Of a stretch of 64,000 nucleotides of DNA, positions 24,048 to 35,725 are shown piece after piece (the stretch's first letter is position 1; each line of letters opens with the position of its first letter). The stretch lies in NCBI RefSeq assembly GCF_003255815.1, contig NC_037671.1, positions 156,108,645 through 156,172,644 of the forward strand, read 5' to 3'. This DNA comes from Theropithecus gelada (taxonomy: Eukaryota > Chordata > Mammalia > Primates > Cercopithecidae). Below the pieces are notes generated by a model. The model saw only the letters and a program-made list of their open reading frames with translations. It was not told the origin of the DNA and ran no database searches. The position numbers and the translations under genes are program-made.

Positions 24048-25695
24048 GCCTCTGGATAGGAAGAATCAATATGGTGAAAATGGTCATACTGCCTAAAGTA
24101 ATTTATAGATTCAGTGCTATCCCCATCAAGTTACCATTGACTTTCTTCGCAGAATAGCAAGAACCACTTTAACTTTCATATGGAACCAAAAAGGAGCCCA
24201 TATAGCCAAGACAATCCTAAGCAAAAAGAGTAAAGCTGGAGGCATCATGCTACCTGACTTTAAGCTATACTACAAGGCTACAGTAATCAAAATAGCATGG
24301 TACTGGTACCAAAGCAGATATAGACCCATGGAACAGAACAGAAACCTCAGAAATAACGCCACACATCTACAACCATCTGATCTTTGACAAACCTGACAAA
24401 AACAAGCAATGGGGAAAGGATTCCCTATTTTATAAATGGTGTTGGGAAAACTGGTTAGCCATATGCAGAACACTGAAACTGGACCCCTTCCTTATGCCTT
24501 ATACAAAAATTAACTCAAGATGGATTAAAGACTTAAACATAAGACTTAAAACCATAAAAACCCTAGAAGAAAACCTAGGCAATTCCATTCAGAATATAGG
24601 CATGGGCAAAGACTTCATGACTAAAACACCAAAAGCAATGGCAACAAAAGCCAAAATTGACAAATGGGATCTAATTAAATGAAAGAGCTTCTGCACAGCA
24701 AAAGAAACTATCATCAGAGTGAACAGGCAACCTACAGAACTGGAGAAAACTTTTGCAATCTATTCATCTGACAAAGGACTAATATCCAGAATCTACAAAG
24801 AATTTAAACAAGTTTAAAAGAAAAAAACAAACAATCCCATCAAAAAGTGGTAGAAGGATATGAACAGATACTTCTGAAAAGAAGACATTTATGCGACCAA
24901 CAAACATATGAAATAAAAAAAGCTCATTATCACTGGTCTTTAGAGAAATGCAAAGCAAAACCACAATGAGACACCATCTCACGCCAGTTAGAATGACGAT
25001 TATTAAAAAGCCAGGAAACAACAGATACCAGAGAGGATGTGGAGAAATTAGAAACGCTTTTACACTGTTGGTGGGAGTGTAAATTAGTTCAACCATTGTG
25101 GAAGACAGTGTGGTAATTCCTCAAGGATCTAGAACCAGAAATACCATTTGACCCAGCAATCCCATTACTGGGTATATACCCAAAGGATTATAAATCATTC
25201 TACTATAAAGACATATGTCCATGTTCTTTCAGCATGTGAACAGCAACACGGTTCACAATAGCAAAGACTTGGAGCCATCCCAAGTGCCCATCAGTCAAAG
25301 ACTGGATAAAGAAAATATGGCACATATACACCATGGAATAGTATGCAGCCATAAAATGTAATGAGTTCATGTCCTTTGTAGGGACATAGATGAAGCTGGA
25401 AACCACCATTCTCAGCAAACTAACACAGAAACAGAAAACCAAACCCTGCATGTTCTCACTCATAGGTGGAAGTTGAACAATGACAACACATGGACACGGG
25501 GAGGGGAACATCACACACTGGGGCCTGTTGCGGGGTAGGGAGCTAGGGGAGGGATAGCATTAGGAGAAACACCTAATGTAGATGATGGGTTGATAGGAGC
25601 AGCAAATCACCATGGCACATGTATACCAATGTAACAAACCTGCACGTTTGGCACATGTATCCCCGAACTTAAAATATAATAACAAAAGAAAAAGA
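24048..25695 (+). mobile_element. 5'-truncated L1PA
   Basis: Continuous L1PA ORF2 3' half and 3' UTR, from 'ggataggaagaatcaatatg' to 'gaacttaaaatataataaca'. The 62-codon frame at 24494-24682 and two antisense frames derive from it. ORF2 carries stops and is not functional. A convincing TSD was not found. Confidence 0.93.
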
Positions 25696-25873
25696 TTTAC
25701 TTTGTCAGTTATACAAAGTCATAAAATGGCCCTGGAGCAATGGTAAAAAACAATATGAGTAGATATCTCTTAGTGGTACTCTTTTAGTAAGGGAAATTAT
25801 TTACTGTGAAACCAACAAAAAATTTAAAAAATTGAGCCTCAACTTTCTTCAAAACTACATTTGGAAATAACCA

Positions 25874-26275
25874 TGTATTAACTTCCTAGGCCTGCCACGA
25901 CAAAATAACAGCAACTAGGTAGCTCAACACAGCAGAAATGTATTATCTCACAGGTTTAGGTGTTACTCTCACTCTGGGGCTCTAGGGGATGATCTGCTCT
26001 TTGCCTCTTCCAGCTTCTGGTGGCTTTGGCATTCCTTGACTATGATCTCCACCCGCATCTTCACATCACTCTTTCCTCTGTGTCTGTGTCTGTCTCCTAT
26101 AAAGACACCTGTCGTTGGATTTAGGGCCCACCTGGACAATACAGGATGATCACCTCATCTCAAAATCTTAAATTTAATTACATCTGCCAAGATGCTTTTT
26201 CACAGAAAGCAACATTCTCAGGTTCTGGGGCTTAAATTATCTTCTTAGGAGCCCGCTAAAGCCTGATACAGTCCA
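25874..26275 (-). mobile_element. MLT1-type MaLR LTR, minus strand
   Basis: Antisense landmarks run in order: 'tgtattaacttcctaggcct', 'tcttccagcttctggtggct', 'ccacccgcatcttcacatca', and the 'gggcccacctggacaataca' region. The last part is diverged. Confidence 0.85.
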
Positions 26276-26589
26276 CTATAGACAAGTAAAACTTTGAGTT
26301 CCATATTTCTGACCCACTGACAACCTTACTATGTCTGTAACTTCCATTTAGATGTCATCATTTTTTAAAACCCACTTTCAAAAGAAAATATGAAGTGGCT
26401 TGGCTAAATCACAGGGCACAAATATGATTTGCTATTTATCCACCTGGGAATAAACCTAAACTGACTTTTCCCTATACATATGAAAACATCTCAAATCAGT
26501 CCCATGTTTGCCATCGCAATTGTCCTGCTTTCTCTTGTGTTATCGTCCTTTTTTTTTTTTTTTTAGCAGTACCCCCTTCCCTGTTTTAG

Positions 26590-26925
26590 ACTATGTTACC
26601 TTGTTTGTGATCCTATAGCAAAATACCACAGACTGGGTAATTTACAAACAATAGAAATCTATTTCTCACCGTTCTGGTGGCTAGAAAGATCAAGGTACTG
26701 GCAAATTCATCTGAGGAGGGCCCATTCCTCATAGACAGGGTTTTGTGTGGCATCCTTACGTGATGGAACGGACGGAGAGGCAAAGGGCCTAGCTAGTTCC
26801 CCTCAGCCCTTTAGTAAAGCTCTCTTGGCCCAATCACCTCCTAAAGGCCCCACCTCTTAATTCCACCACAATAGAGATCACAGTCCAATATGAATTGTGG
26901 AGAAGACATAAACATTCAAACTATA
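26590..26925 (-). mobile_element. MaLR-related LTR, minus strand
   Basis: 'aaataccacagactgggtaa', 'ccaatcacctcctaaaggcc' and 'ccccacctcttaattccacc' are landmarks of an antisense MST/MLT-related LTR. Subfamily not assigned. A T18 run at 26551-26568 precedes it. Confidence 0.7.
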
Positions 26926-27111
26926 GCCTTACTTATGGGCAGCTCTCCAGAATGGGAGTTTATTTTTCTCATTTTTCCATCCCATAATCATTCAGAAACT
27001 TTCTGCTTTTATTTTCTTCTCTTAGGATTTTTAGAAGTAGTATGCCTTGCCTTTGATACATTTTTTTTCTTTTAACAATTCAGTTTATTGTTTGGTACTC
27101 ATTGACAGCCC

Positions 27112-27552
27112 TGTTAGGGGTTGAATCGTCTCCTCCTGAAAAGAGATGTCGAAGTCCCAACCCACAGTATCAGAATGTGATCTTACATGAAAATGGAGTT
27201 TTTACAGAGGTAATTGAGTTAAAATGAGGTCATTTGGGTAGACCCTAATCCAGTATTACCTGGTATTCATACAAAAAGGGGAAATTTAGGGACAGACACA
27301 GACATGCACAGGGGGAAGACAGCCATGAGAAGACGGAGAATTAGAATGATGTATCTAAAAACCAACAATTGCTGGCAACCACCGGGCTCTAGGAAGAGGC
27401 AAGGAAGGATGTTTCCCCTACAGGTTTCGGATTGAGCATGGCCCTGCTAACACCTTGATTTCAGACTTCTAGCCTTAAGAACTATGAGACAATAAATCTC
27501 AGTTGTTTTAAGCCATTCAGTTTGTTAAGGCAACTCTAGCAAACTGATAAGA
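27112..27552 (+). mobile_element. MLT1-type MaLR LTR, full length, plus strand
   Basis: Starts 'tgttaggggttgaatcgtct', continues through 'aatgaggtcatttgggtaga' and the 'gacaataaatctcagttgtt' polyadenylation region, and ends near 'agcaaactgataag'. It is a nearly complete LTR. This element and the antisense LTR at 25874 form an inverted MLT1 pair 0.8 kb apart. Confidence 0.9.
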
Positions 27553-29225
27553 TGCCCTAAACTCTGCTATCCCACTTTCTTTAGCACACAGAATTCAGGC
27601 TCACTCTGCCGCTGCCCTTCTAGTCACTACCTGAATTTCAGTCTCAGTACTTTAGTGAGACTTAGGATAATGCAATGAAAGACTAATTATTTGTTTGAAG
27701 TTTCAAATAAGCTCTTAGAAGTACAATTGCTCCAAATGTGAAGCAAGTGAATGCATGCGTAATAGACGTGTAATAGTTCAAGATACCGACTTATGACTAT
27801 AATCTCAAATTGGCTAGTGAATATGTTAATTCATAAAAAGAAGCTACATAATTTTTTTTGAAGCATGATTTAAGATTTAAGATGATTGAAGAAGACGAGA
27901 ATTTTGTTGTGAGAATAAGTAGGCACTGAGCTAAGTCTGTTCTGGAGTAATTACAAGAATTTTCCCCTTGTCCCCCTTATCTTCCTTCTTCTCTGTTGAC
28001 ATACACTCCACCTCCTAATGGGGCACTGTCTCTTTCCTGCAGGTGTGGTATCCCTCATTTCCAAGGGCAGAGAGCAAAAGGAGCTGTTGATAATCTTCAG
28101 GATACTGCTGCAGGCTGGGCCTCATCCTGGGAGGTTTAAAGATTGTCTGTGCCTTTAGTTGGAGAAGACGTTTCTGTTGGTGGTACTGTTATAGGTTCTT
28201 CTCACCATTTTAATGTTGTTTAGATGGGGAAAGATATCTGTATGAAATGTAATTGGTTGTTTTATACTATTTTTTTTTAACTCTGGGAAGAAAGCTCTCC
28301 CTATAACATATTCACTGTTGACATTTTGTCATCTGACATATGCACGTGTTCTTATTTCCACTCTATATGGAAGTATGATCCTAATTCAGAGTTTTGGAAA
28401 AAGGATGACCTTCCCAGGAAATATACACATTTCCCAGGAGCTTTGATGCAAAGATATTAATACCTGCATTTCTTGTCTTCTGTAGGGTTGGTGGGGTGAA
28501 TGTTTTTTTGGCGGGGGCCTCATGCAATGAATGGTTCTTCAAGCACACAGGAGGGTGGCTGCTCACTCTGCTTTTGCATAAAGCTCATTCTGAAAGCTTT
28601 GCAGAATGAAAGTTTGTCACAGAGTGCAAACTCGGATGGTCAAACAGTATGTGGCATCCCAACTCATGTGAGTGAAAAAGGTCATACAAAGTCCCCAAGA
28701 GGGTTCCATCTCAAACTTCCCTTATGCAGGACGCAAATGATGGTTCCCTCTTGTGCCTGAGTGTGGTGCTCCACCATACTCCCCACAGACAACGTTTCTA
28801 TGACCTTCCTTAAGTAGCAACCAAGCAGTGTTGGGTCACTGTTGCCATCTGGTAACTAGTGCTGCAAACCAGGTAACACAAAAGTTGTTCACTACCTTCT
28901 TGAACAAATGAGGCATAATAAAACCCAACTCCTAATAATCTGTTTTTCCTCTGTGCCAGCATTCATGATACAGAAAAATTAAAAAATTTCCCAAACTTAT
29001 TCCTCTTTGATTTAATTACCAGCATCATTATAATATTTTCCCTTTTAAATAAATAACATTGTAAGTTAATTAAATCTTTGAAAACCAGTATGTCTACTTT
29101 CCATGGGCAATTTTTTTTCATTTTTATCGAGAAACATAGTTCTTCATAGGGTCCACAGTTCTAAACTATTGAATTGTTGTTAGAATTGGACTTTTGGTTT
29201 GCAATCTCCTGAAAGTGTGGAAGTA
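27553..29225. other. Repeat-poor single-copy block, part 1
   Basis: No transposon recognised. A strong splice-acceptor-like pyrimidine run ending 'tttcctgcag' (28033-28042) is followed by about 100 bp of balanced composition. An 86-codon frame lies at 28500-28760. No product can be named. Confidence 0.4.
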
Positions 29226-29226
29226 A

Positions 29227-29259
<33 letters not shown>

Positions 29260-29260
29260 G
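29226..29260 (+). repeat. (CA)n microsatellite
   Basis: About 17 CA units with one AA interruption. Confidence 0.9.
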
Positions 29261-29476
29261 TGATACATCTGATAAATATTTTACTTTAGGATGCAAAATG
29301 TGTCATTTTCTTTCATCCTTTAAATAAAATGAAATATTTTCCAATCCATCGTGCTGTAATTGTGGGAAATTCAGTCTCACTCTTTATTAGATTCCTGTTC
29401 CCCCAGTTCCACCAGGTTACTCAAAGTTCCAAGAAATCTTAATTCAGGGCAGGTTTTATATTAAAGGCCCTCCCCT

Positions 29477-30073
29477 GTGTGGTGTTCTTGGTCACTGCTA
29501 ATTATAGCAGCAGCACATAGAAGACCAGCACATAGAAGATCAGCAGATGGTTCTGCTGGTCTTACCAACAATGGGCATTTGGTCTTTGCAGAGTATCAAG
29601 TTCCACTTCCTGGAGTCTGGTCTGTCGAGATGCACGAGACAGGTATTCCCCTCCCAGGGGTACTGTCACTTCCATACAATGCTGAGGCAGCTGTTCCTCC
29701 TCACCCCTGCACCTTGCCTTCCCAGGGAGGACCCCTGTTCCTCCACTATGCTCCCATCTGCTTTTCTGGTCAGAGCAAGCTTTTTCAGTTCAGCCACTCA
29801 GCACCACCACTCCCAACCCCATGGATCTCTATTTCTCACACCCAAAGCGCCTCCATAAGACAGATACTTTTAAAATCTTCTAATTCTCCACCAGGAGTAA
29901 AGGAAGTAACAGATCTTCAGGCTTTACATCCTTGCTTGCCACCAAGGTTGGGTTTGTGGGGGAAGGACATATACCTCTCATTCTTTCTGATTCTTCTGCA
30001 GCAAACAAATACACAGAAAGCAAGTAGAAGAAGCAAAGAAAGTCAACAAAAAGCCATACAACTTGGGATTTAA
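29477..30073 (+). CDS. Longest open frame in window (198 codons), unknown
   Basis: An ATG at 29477 opens 198 codons to a stop at 30071-30073 in a block without recognised repeats. The predicted product starts with a short hydrophobic stretch (residues 1-13), then a repeated Ala-His-Arg-Arg motif caused by a 15-bp DNA duplication, a Pro/Ser-rich middle (residues 75-130) and a basic Lys/Arg/Gln-rich tail (about 175-198). It resembles no protein I know. A second frame (29547-29858) and an antisense frame overlap. No clear promoter or flanking splice structure is visible. It may be a chance frame in moderately GC-rich DNA, an unrecognised LTR, or a terminal exon. I lean to chance. Confidence 0.12.
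   Translation: MWCSWSLLIIAAAHRRPAHRRSADGSAGLTNNGHLVFAEYQVPLPGVWSVEMHETGIPLPGVLSLPYNAEAAVPPHPCTLPSQGGPLFLHYAPICFSGQSKLFQFSHSAPPLPTPWISISHTQSASIRQILLKSSNSPPGVKEVTDLQALHPCLPPRLGLWGKDIYLSFFLILLQQTNTQKASRRSKESQQKAIQLGI
29509..29563 (+). repeat. 15-bp tandem duplication plus 12-bp hairpin
   Basis: 'agcacatagaagac' is repeated in tandem at 29510-29540. It runs into an inverted repeat, aagatcagcaga (29536-29547), loop tggt, tctgctggtctt (29552-29563), pairing 12 of 12 with one G-T pair. Confidence 0.85.
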
Positions 30074-32151
30074 CTCTGATTTTCTTCATCTTATGAGGTG
30101 TTTTCACACTGAGGAATTAAATGGCACAATTTTTGAAATTCTGTCCTTGAGTCTTTGAAAAGGCTGATGAAAGAAACTGGATTTTGTGTGACTCTAAAGA
30201 TATATGTCATTCTGATACATTTTAATTGGGATACTTCCAGAAAGGTTTTCACTTTTGATTGTGTAATATGCATACTTAAACCAAAAACACTTTAAAATAC
30301 TTTTTCAGAAGAGAGGCAGAGTTTACTAGCTCAGTTGCAGTTGCTGTCAGTGTGGTACTTTATACAGAAAGTGAGAGATCCAGTACCTAACTTTTCTTTC
30401 CCCTTTCTCTCCTGTGGACAATTGCATCTCTCTAGGGTTACTGTCATGGTCAGGAAAAGTTAAACATCTATGAGGAATGAATCTGTTATCTTTTTTCCTT
30501 TAAGGAAAATTATTTCAGAATAAAGATATGGATGTTGGGTAATACATTTAAGAGTTGAATGGAAGGTTTTTTTTGTTTTGTTTTTTTTGATGTCCCTTTT
30601 TTTGAAAACCAACTTCCTTCTGTTTTCTTGGGAAAATTAAAAAATTCCACAGAACTGGTGTTGATAAACAGCCATTGGCTAGATTTGCCTGTGTTGGAGT
30701 TGCTGATATAGTTTCCTTTTTTCCCCCCGATATTTTAGGGAATTGAGAATACAGGAGTGGGCTTGGGAGAACTCATTTAAATTTCATCATTTATAAAATC
30801 CCTACTTCCAAACAGTGCTGTTTCATGTTGGTTGAATAATTCACGAATGGGCAGATGGAAATGCACTTATAGCTACAAACTGAAAGTGTCCCTTTGTATA
30901 AGCACCCGTCTGTTAAGTGTTCTTGATTCAGTTCCATTATGGTTAAAGCAATACATGGGAGGAATGAATAAGATCAACTTCTCCACTAAAATAGCGCATT
31001 CATGTGGATTTAGTAAAAATCCCTCCTATTGAGGTGATCTGATTCCAGAATCTTATGGAACAAGGAAGTAATTAGAACCCAGGCATTGCACTACGAAATA
31101 AATGTCCTGTCAATGAGTTATGTTCTTGGTTCTGTGTTTCTTTCTTTCTTTAAAAACGGTTTTAAAAAACACACAATTATTGCTTTGCTCATTCTAAAGC
31201 ATGAGTAGAAAAGTAGAACTAAAGCCACCACCATGGCTTCCTGAGATTCTCAGCCAAGTCCTCCTGTAGAGCAGCAGTGGGAGTGTGTGACTCCGGGAAT
31301 TAAGCATCATGCTGGCTCCTGAGCCTTTATCTAATTCTCAGTGACCTCATGAAAACTACTTCAGGTGTCTGTGCCTCTGCTTGCTTTTAAGGCGAGGAGA
31401 ATGCTATCAGCCTCCTACCAAGAAAGTATGGGGTGAATAGCAAATGAGTATAATTGAAAGTGCATATTGCTAACAATGTGTGAAGTGCCCAGGGATAACC
31501 TTACTCAGTGTAAGGTGACTGGAAGAGGAGAGATGACAGATGGCCTGCCGTGTAACTAGACCTATGGTTCAGACATGGTGTAGCTCAGGAGTTGTCTGAA
31601 GGCTTTGTTTGCCACAGTCTAAGGGGATGAATAACCCATTTTAGCCCTAAAGAAATGAGACATTAACACTTGCATAATCAAGCATTTCAACAAGCATTTG
31701 GAAGATACAGGTCTACTTCTGCTTTAGCCTAAGATCTAAAGGCCTCAGAAGTCATTCAGCCCACCCCTTCCTCCACCCACTGAAACCCTACTGTTGTAGG
31801 CCATTTCCCATAGAAGACACTTGCCACCTCCTGAATTCTGATTCTGTGTACTGTTTACCCATTGACTCTAGTTCTACTTCCCGAAGTCTGTTTCTTCTTC
31901 CATGTGGCAGACTTTTCAAATCATTGAAGTCGAAGTTCCCTTTTTGCTTGAGTTTCTGTTTTCAGGTAAAATATGTTCCATTGCATCCCATTCCTTACAT
32001 GACATGGAACCCAAAGCCCGTCACCGTCAATGTCATCTTTGGTGTAGCTTGTTATTGTTTCTCTTAACATGTAGTCTTCAAAATGGTCACTATCTTAAGA
32101 GTGGGTATGATGTTCAAAGTGTAATGAGGACTCTTTTATTTAAATTTTAAC
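30074..32151. other. Repeat-poor single-copy block, part 2
   Basis: About 2.1 kb with no confident transposon. A faint MIR-like stretch lies around 31330-31510. A Kozak-like 'ccaccaccatggc' at 31228 opens only three codons. Confidence 0.4.
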
Positions 32152-32460
32152 CAGGCAGGACATGATGGCTGCCACCTGTAATCCCAGCACTTTGGGAGAC
32201 CAAGGTGGGGGTATTGATTGAGGCCAGGAGTTTGAGACCAGCCTGCACAACATAGCAAGAACTCGGTCTCTACAAAAACAAAAGTTAAAAAATTATCCAG
32301 CTGTGGTGGTATGTGCCTGTAGTGTCAGCTACTTGGGAGGCTGAAGTAGGAGGTTATCTTTGGCCCAAGAGGTTGAGGTTGCAGTGAACTATGGTTGGTG
32401 TTACTGCACTCCAGCCTGGGTGACAGGATGGGACCCTATCTCTAAAGTAAATAAATAAAT
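32152..32460 (+). mobile_element. AluJ, plus strand
   Basis: Old, CpG-depleted dimeric Alu ('ccaggcaggacatgatggct' head, 'actgcactccagcctgggtg' tail region) ending in (AAAT)n. aattttaa occurs on both sides and may be the TSD. Confidence 0.92.
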
Positions 32461-33900
32461 AATTTTAATGAAACAGATATTTATGATATTTATTTTGAGT
32501 GTCTTCTGTGTGCGTGGCACTATGGATATAATAATGAACAAAATAGACATAATTCTTATTCTTATGAAGCTTATGTTTGGGGAATGGTGGGGAAGTGGGG
32601 AAAATCACTTCCAAAAGAAAGCTACCAAAAATTCCGTTAAAAAACTCCAAGTCTGGAGATGCATTATAGCAGATACGGCTGATTGGCATTCAGCATCCAT
32701 CCCCACCTCTTTCTGGTTTGCTTTCCTTTCCTGTATAGTCTGGTAAGCTAACACTGCACTTCCCAGACTGCCGTGTACGTAGGATTCTGGAAGGGAATTA
32801 GGTGCTACCGAATAAATACAACTCAGGTAGGCCCTTGTTAAGGAATTTGTCCTTGTTAAGAAATTTTATTCTAAATGCAATGGAAAGCCCCTGAAGAATT
32901 TTAAGCAGTGTTCTAACATTTAGAGCTTTAAAAGAGGTTTACATGTCTGATAAGGCTAACTTCCCTTTATTTTATTTTTAATTTTCAAAATTTTGAAGCT
33001 ATTTTTTTGTTCAGTTACTCATCTAGATAAATTTTAGAATAATTTCATCCATTAAAAAACGTGTGAATAGTTGTATTGGTTTAAACTTAAAAATTAATTT
33101 GAGAAGAAATAATTTAATGTTTCCATCCTCAACATAATTTTATCCACTTATGTAAATTTTATTTCCCTCAAAAAAATTAAACAGTAAACTGAACATACTA
33201 AATATTTGTACAATAAGGAACTACTGGGGCACTGTGACAACTTGTAATAGTAAAACCTAAACCAGACTCAGGATTATAGACAAGGCTTTTCAAAAGTGGC
33301 ATCTTGATTGGGTCATAGAGAGTGAATAGGAGTTCATTAGGCAAAGAGAGAGAGAGGTAAGGGAAGAAAGTTCTAGATGACTTGATCAACTTATAGGAAG
33401 GTCCAATAGTAAAAGAGAGTATGGATGTTGCTTTGAAGCACTGAAAAAGTTTAATATGGCTAGCACATAAAATCCAAGGGGGTGAAAGAACAAAATTGGA
33501 ATAATTTTGGTAAACAATGATCAAATTAGGAATAGCTTTGAAAACTGTATCTGGGAGCTTAGATGTATGTTTGGAGTTTAGATGGCACAACCAACTTAAT
33601 GTGGTAATAGAAAGATAGGTATAGGTATAGTGATGGAAAGAGAGGTATTCAATAGAATGTCTAAGCTTTTGGCTTGGGAACTGGGAGAATGGCAGTGCCT
33701 TTCACAGGAGAACAAGAGGTGAATCACATCCAGGAGGACTGAGGGATATCATTAATGCACTTTTGTACCTGTTGAATTTGAGATGCCTGGCGGGGTATAC
33801 AAGTGGGAATGTCCTACAGGTGTTTGAATTATTGATCAAAACCACAGTAGAATGATGTAGGTAGAGTGATTGATTTTTTTAATCATTGTGGTATTTGAAG
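32461..33900 (+). mobile_element. Ancient mammalian LINE-like repeat, fragmented
   Basis: Three collinear pieces. 32466-32620 has the 'gtggcactatggatataata' region. 32860-32960 has 'ttttattctaaatgcaatgg' then 'ttaagcagtgttctaacatt'. 33265-33850 includes 'aagcttttggcttgggaact' and 'ttgaatttgagatgcctggc'. Together they follow the order of a well-known old repeat I believe to be L2-related. The name should be checked. The 130-codon antisense frame at 33198-33590 lies in this decayed repeat and is not supported as a gene. Confidence 0.5.
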
Positions 33901-34484
33901 GCATGTAAGTGGGAAAAATCAGCCAAGGATCATGTGAGGATCAAGAGGCACAATAAAAACAATACGGATTTTAGACCCTCTGCTCTGAACCCTAAGGATG
34001 ACCTCGGTTGGGTCAGAAGTCCCATTACCCTGGAGATTCATACCATGCTCATGGAAACCTTCTGGTATGTTTCATACTAGGCCATCTGGTTGCAAGTGGC
34101 AGATAATTAATTCCAATTAATTTACGATGTTTTTTTTAAAAGAAGCATGGGCTCAAAGAACCAGGAGCCAGGAGAGTCAAGGTAGACTTCAAACATCACT
34201 GTGTCCAAAAACTCAAACACTGATGTGCTTATTTGTGATTGGCAACATTCTACATGAAGACTCTTTCTACATGGTAGAAAGATGAACCCCAGCTGATCCA
34301 GCTCACCTCCTCGAAGCTTAGCAATATTGGTGGAAAGAATATTGCTCTCTCCAAATGTACTTATATTAATCCTGGAGAAGATACCTATTAACCCTACCTG
34401 TCTTATGCCAACTGTAATTCAATTGCTGTGGCCAGTAGAATGAAGCATTGTCACTGGTCATCTTGGATCAGGAATTCTAAGACA
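33901..34484. other. Unassigned sequence
   Basis: No confident family. 'ggttgcaagtggcagataat' at 34090 has the look of an old MER fragment but is too short to place. Confidence 0.3.
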
Positions 34485-34625
34485 ATTGAAATTCTTAAGA
34501 TCTACACCAGACCTTCTGAGTCAGAATAGCTGTGGAAGAGTCCCAGGAGTGTGAATTTTTAAGAGCTGCTAAAGTGATTCTTATTGAAGGCGTGCACAGG
34601 TTGTTTTGAGAAACACCACATTCTC
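34485..34625 (+). mobile_element. MER5A-like hAT fragment
   Basis: 'gaccttctgagtcagaatag', 'cccaggagtgtgaattttta' and 'tgttttgagaaacaccaca' follow the MER5A consensus to its right end. Diverged. Confidence 0.6.
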
Positions 34626-35459
34626 CAGACCTGACTTGAACAGAATGTTGCCTAAGAAGACTCAGGTTTGCACCCTGACAGTCTTGGTGAATTGGAAAAT
34701 GTTTGGATGGACTTGAAAGGGCTTGGGTGGTCAAATCTGGACCGAATTACGTTCTTATATGAATAACCAGGCAACACACTTATCTCCTCTGATTTTTAGT
34801 TCTCTTGTCTCAGTATACAGGGAAAGTACTTACCTGAAATGGTTGTGCCAGGGTAAATAAGATAACATTTGTAAGGTTCAGTTGCCCAGTAGCTCTTGCC
34901 ATTGCTCAGGATCCTCAATGCTATGACTAACATTTCGGTCTTCTGTTGTACAGTGTGTGGAGCCTGCTTTCTGTGCTCATCCACTACTTGTTACATAAGA
35001 TCTCAGTTTTCCGTGTTCAATCCTTTCATGCCCTTTCAGGTCCCTAATGCTGCATTTCCAAAAATGCTACACTGTGCCTGCCCACCTAAACCCTCACAGT
35101 CTCTCTGCTTCACCTTTTTCCTGCCACACAATCTACCTGTCTATAGCTCCAAAGCCAGCCTGCTTTGTGACTCTTTAATCTCCATGCTTTGCACTTCTGA
35201 ACCTGGGCTACAGGCCTGGAATACATTTTCATGTACAACTCAGTAGCACTGTCCTAAGGGGAAAGGCAAACTGGACATTTAGAGAGTCCACAATTGCAGG
35301 AGAAATAGCAATTGTCACTCTTTTTCAGGATAAAACATCTCATACAAAGGACTTGAGAATAAAGACCCATGAGACCTCACCTTCCAAAGCCACACTTAGA
35401 TAAAAATAGACAAAAGACTGCAAATGCCATGCTAAATTCTCTATATGTTTGGTCCTTCA
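34626..35459. other. No recognised repeat or gene
   Basis: A 116-codon open frame at 34896-35246 has no recognisable domain and is Cys/Ser-rich, as expected from pyrimidine-rich DNA. The rest appears single-copy. Confidence 0.35.
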
Positions 35460-35725
35460 TCATTTTTCAGCTCTATTTAGCTATAATTGACAAATAAAAA
35501 TTAAACATATTTAAGGTGTATCATGTGATGTTCTGATATTTGTTTACATTCCGAAATGATTACTACAATCAAGCTAATTAATGTTTCTATCACCTCAACA
35601 TCTCACATTTTTTGGTGTGTGGTAAGAACCCTTAAGTCCTACTCTCTTAGCAAATTTCAAGTACTGCCTACAATTAATTGCTGTTATCTGTAGTTACCAT
35701 GCTGTACATTAAATCTCTAGTACTC
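35460..35725 (-). mobile_element. L1MB/L1MC 3' UTR fragment, minus strand
   Basis: 'agctataattgacaaataaa', 'attactacaatcaagctaat', 'ctctcttagcaaatttcaag' and 'taccatgctgtacattaaat' run in consensus order. It was truncated during insertion or by later deletion. Confidence 0.85.

Noticed and set aside
31228..31244. Kozak-like start 'ccaccaccatggc'
   Set aside because: The frame closes after three codons.
33198..33590. 130-codon antisense frame
   Set aside because: Within a decayed ancient LINE-like repeat. No domain, and no conservation argument available.
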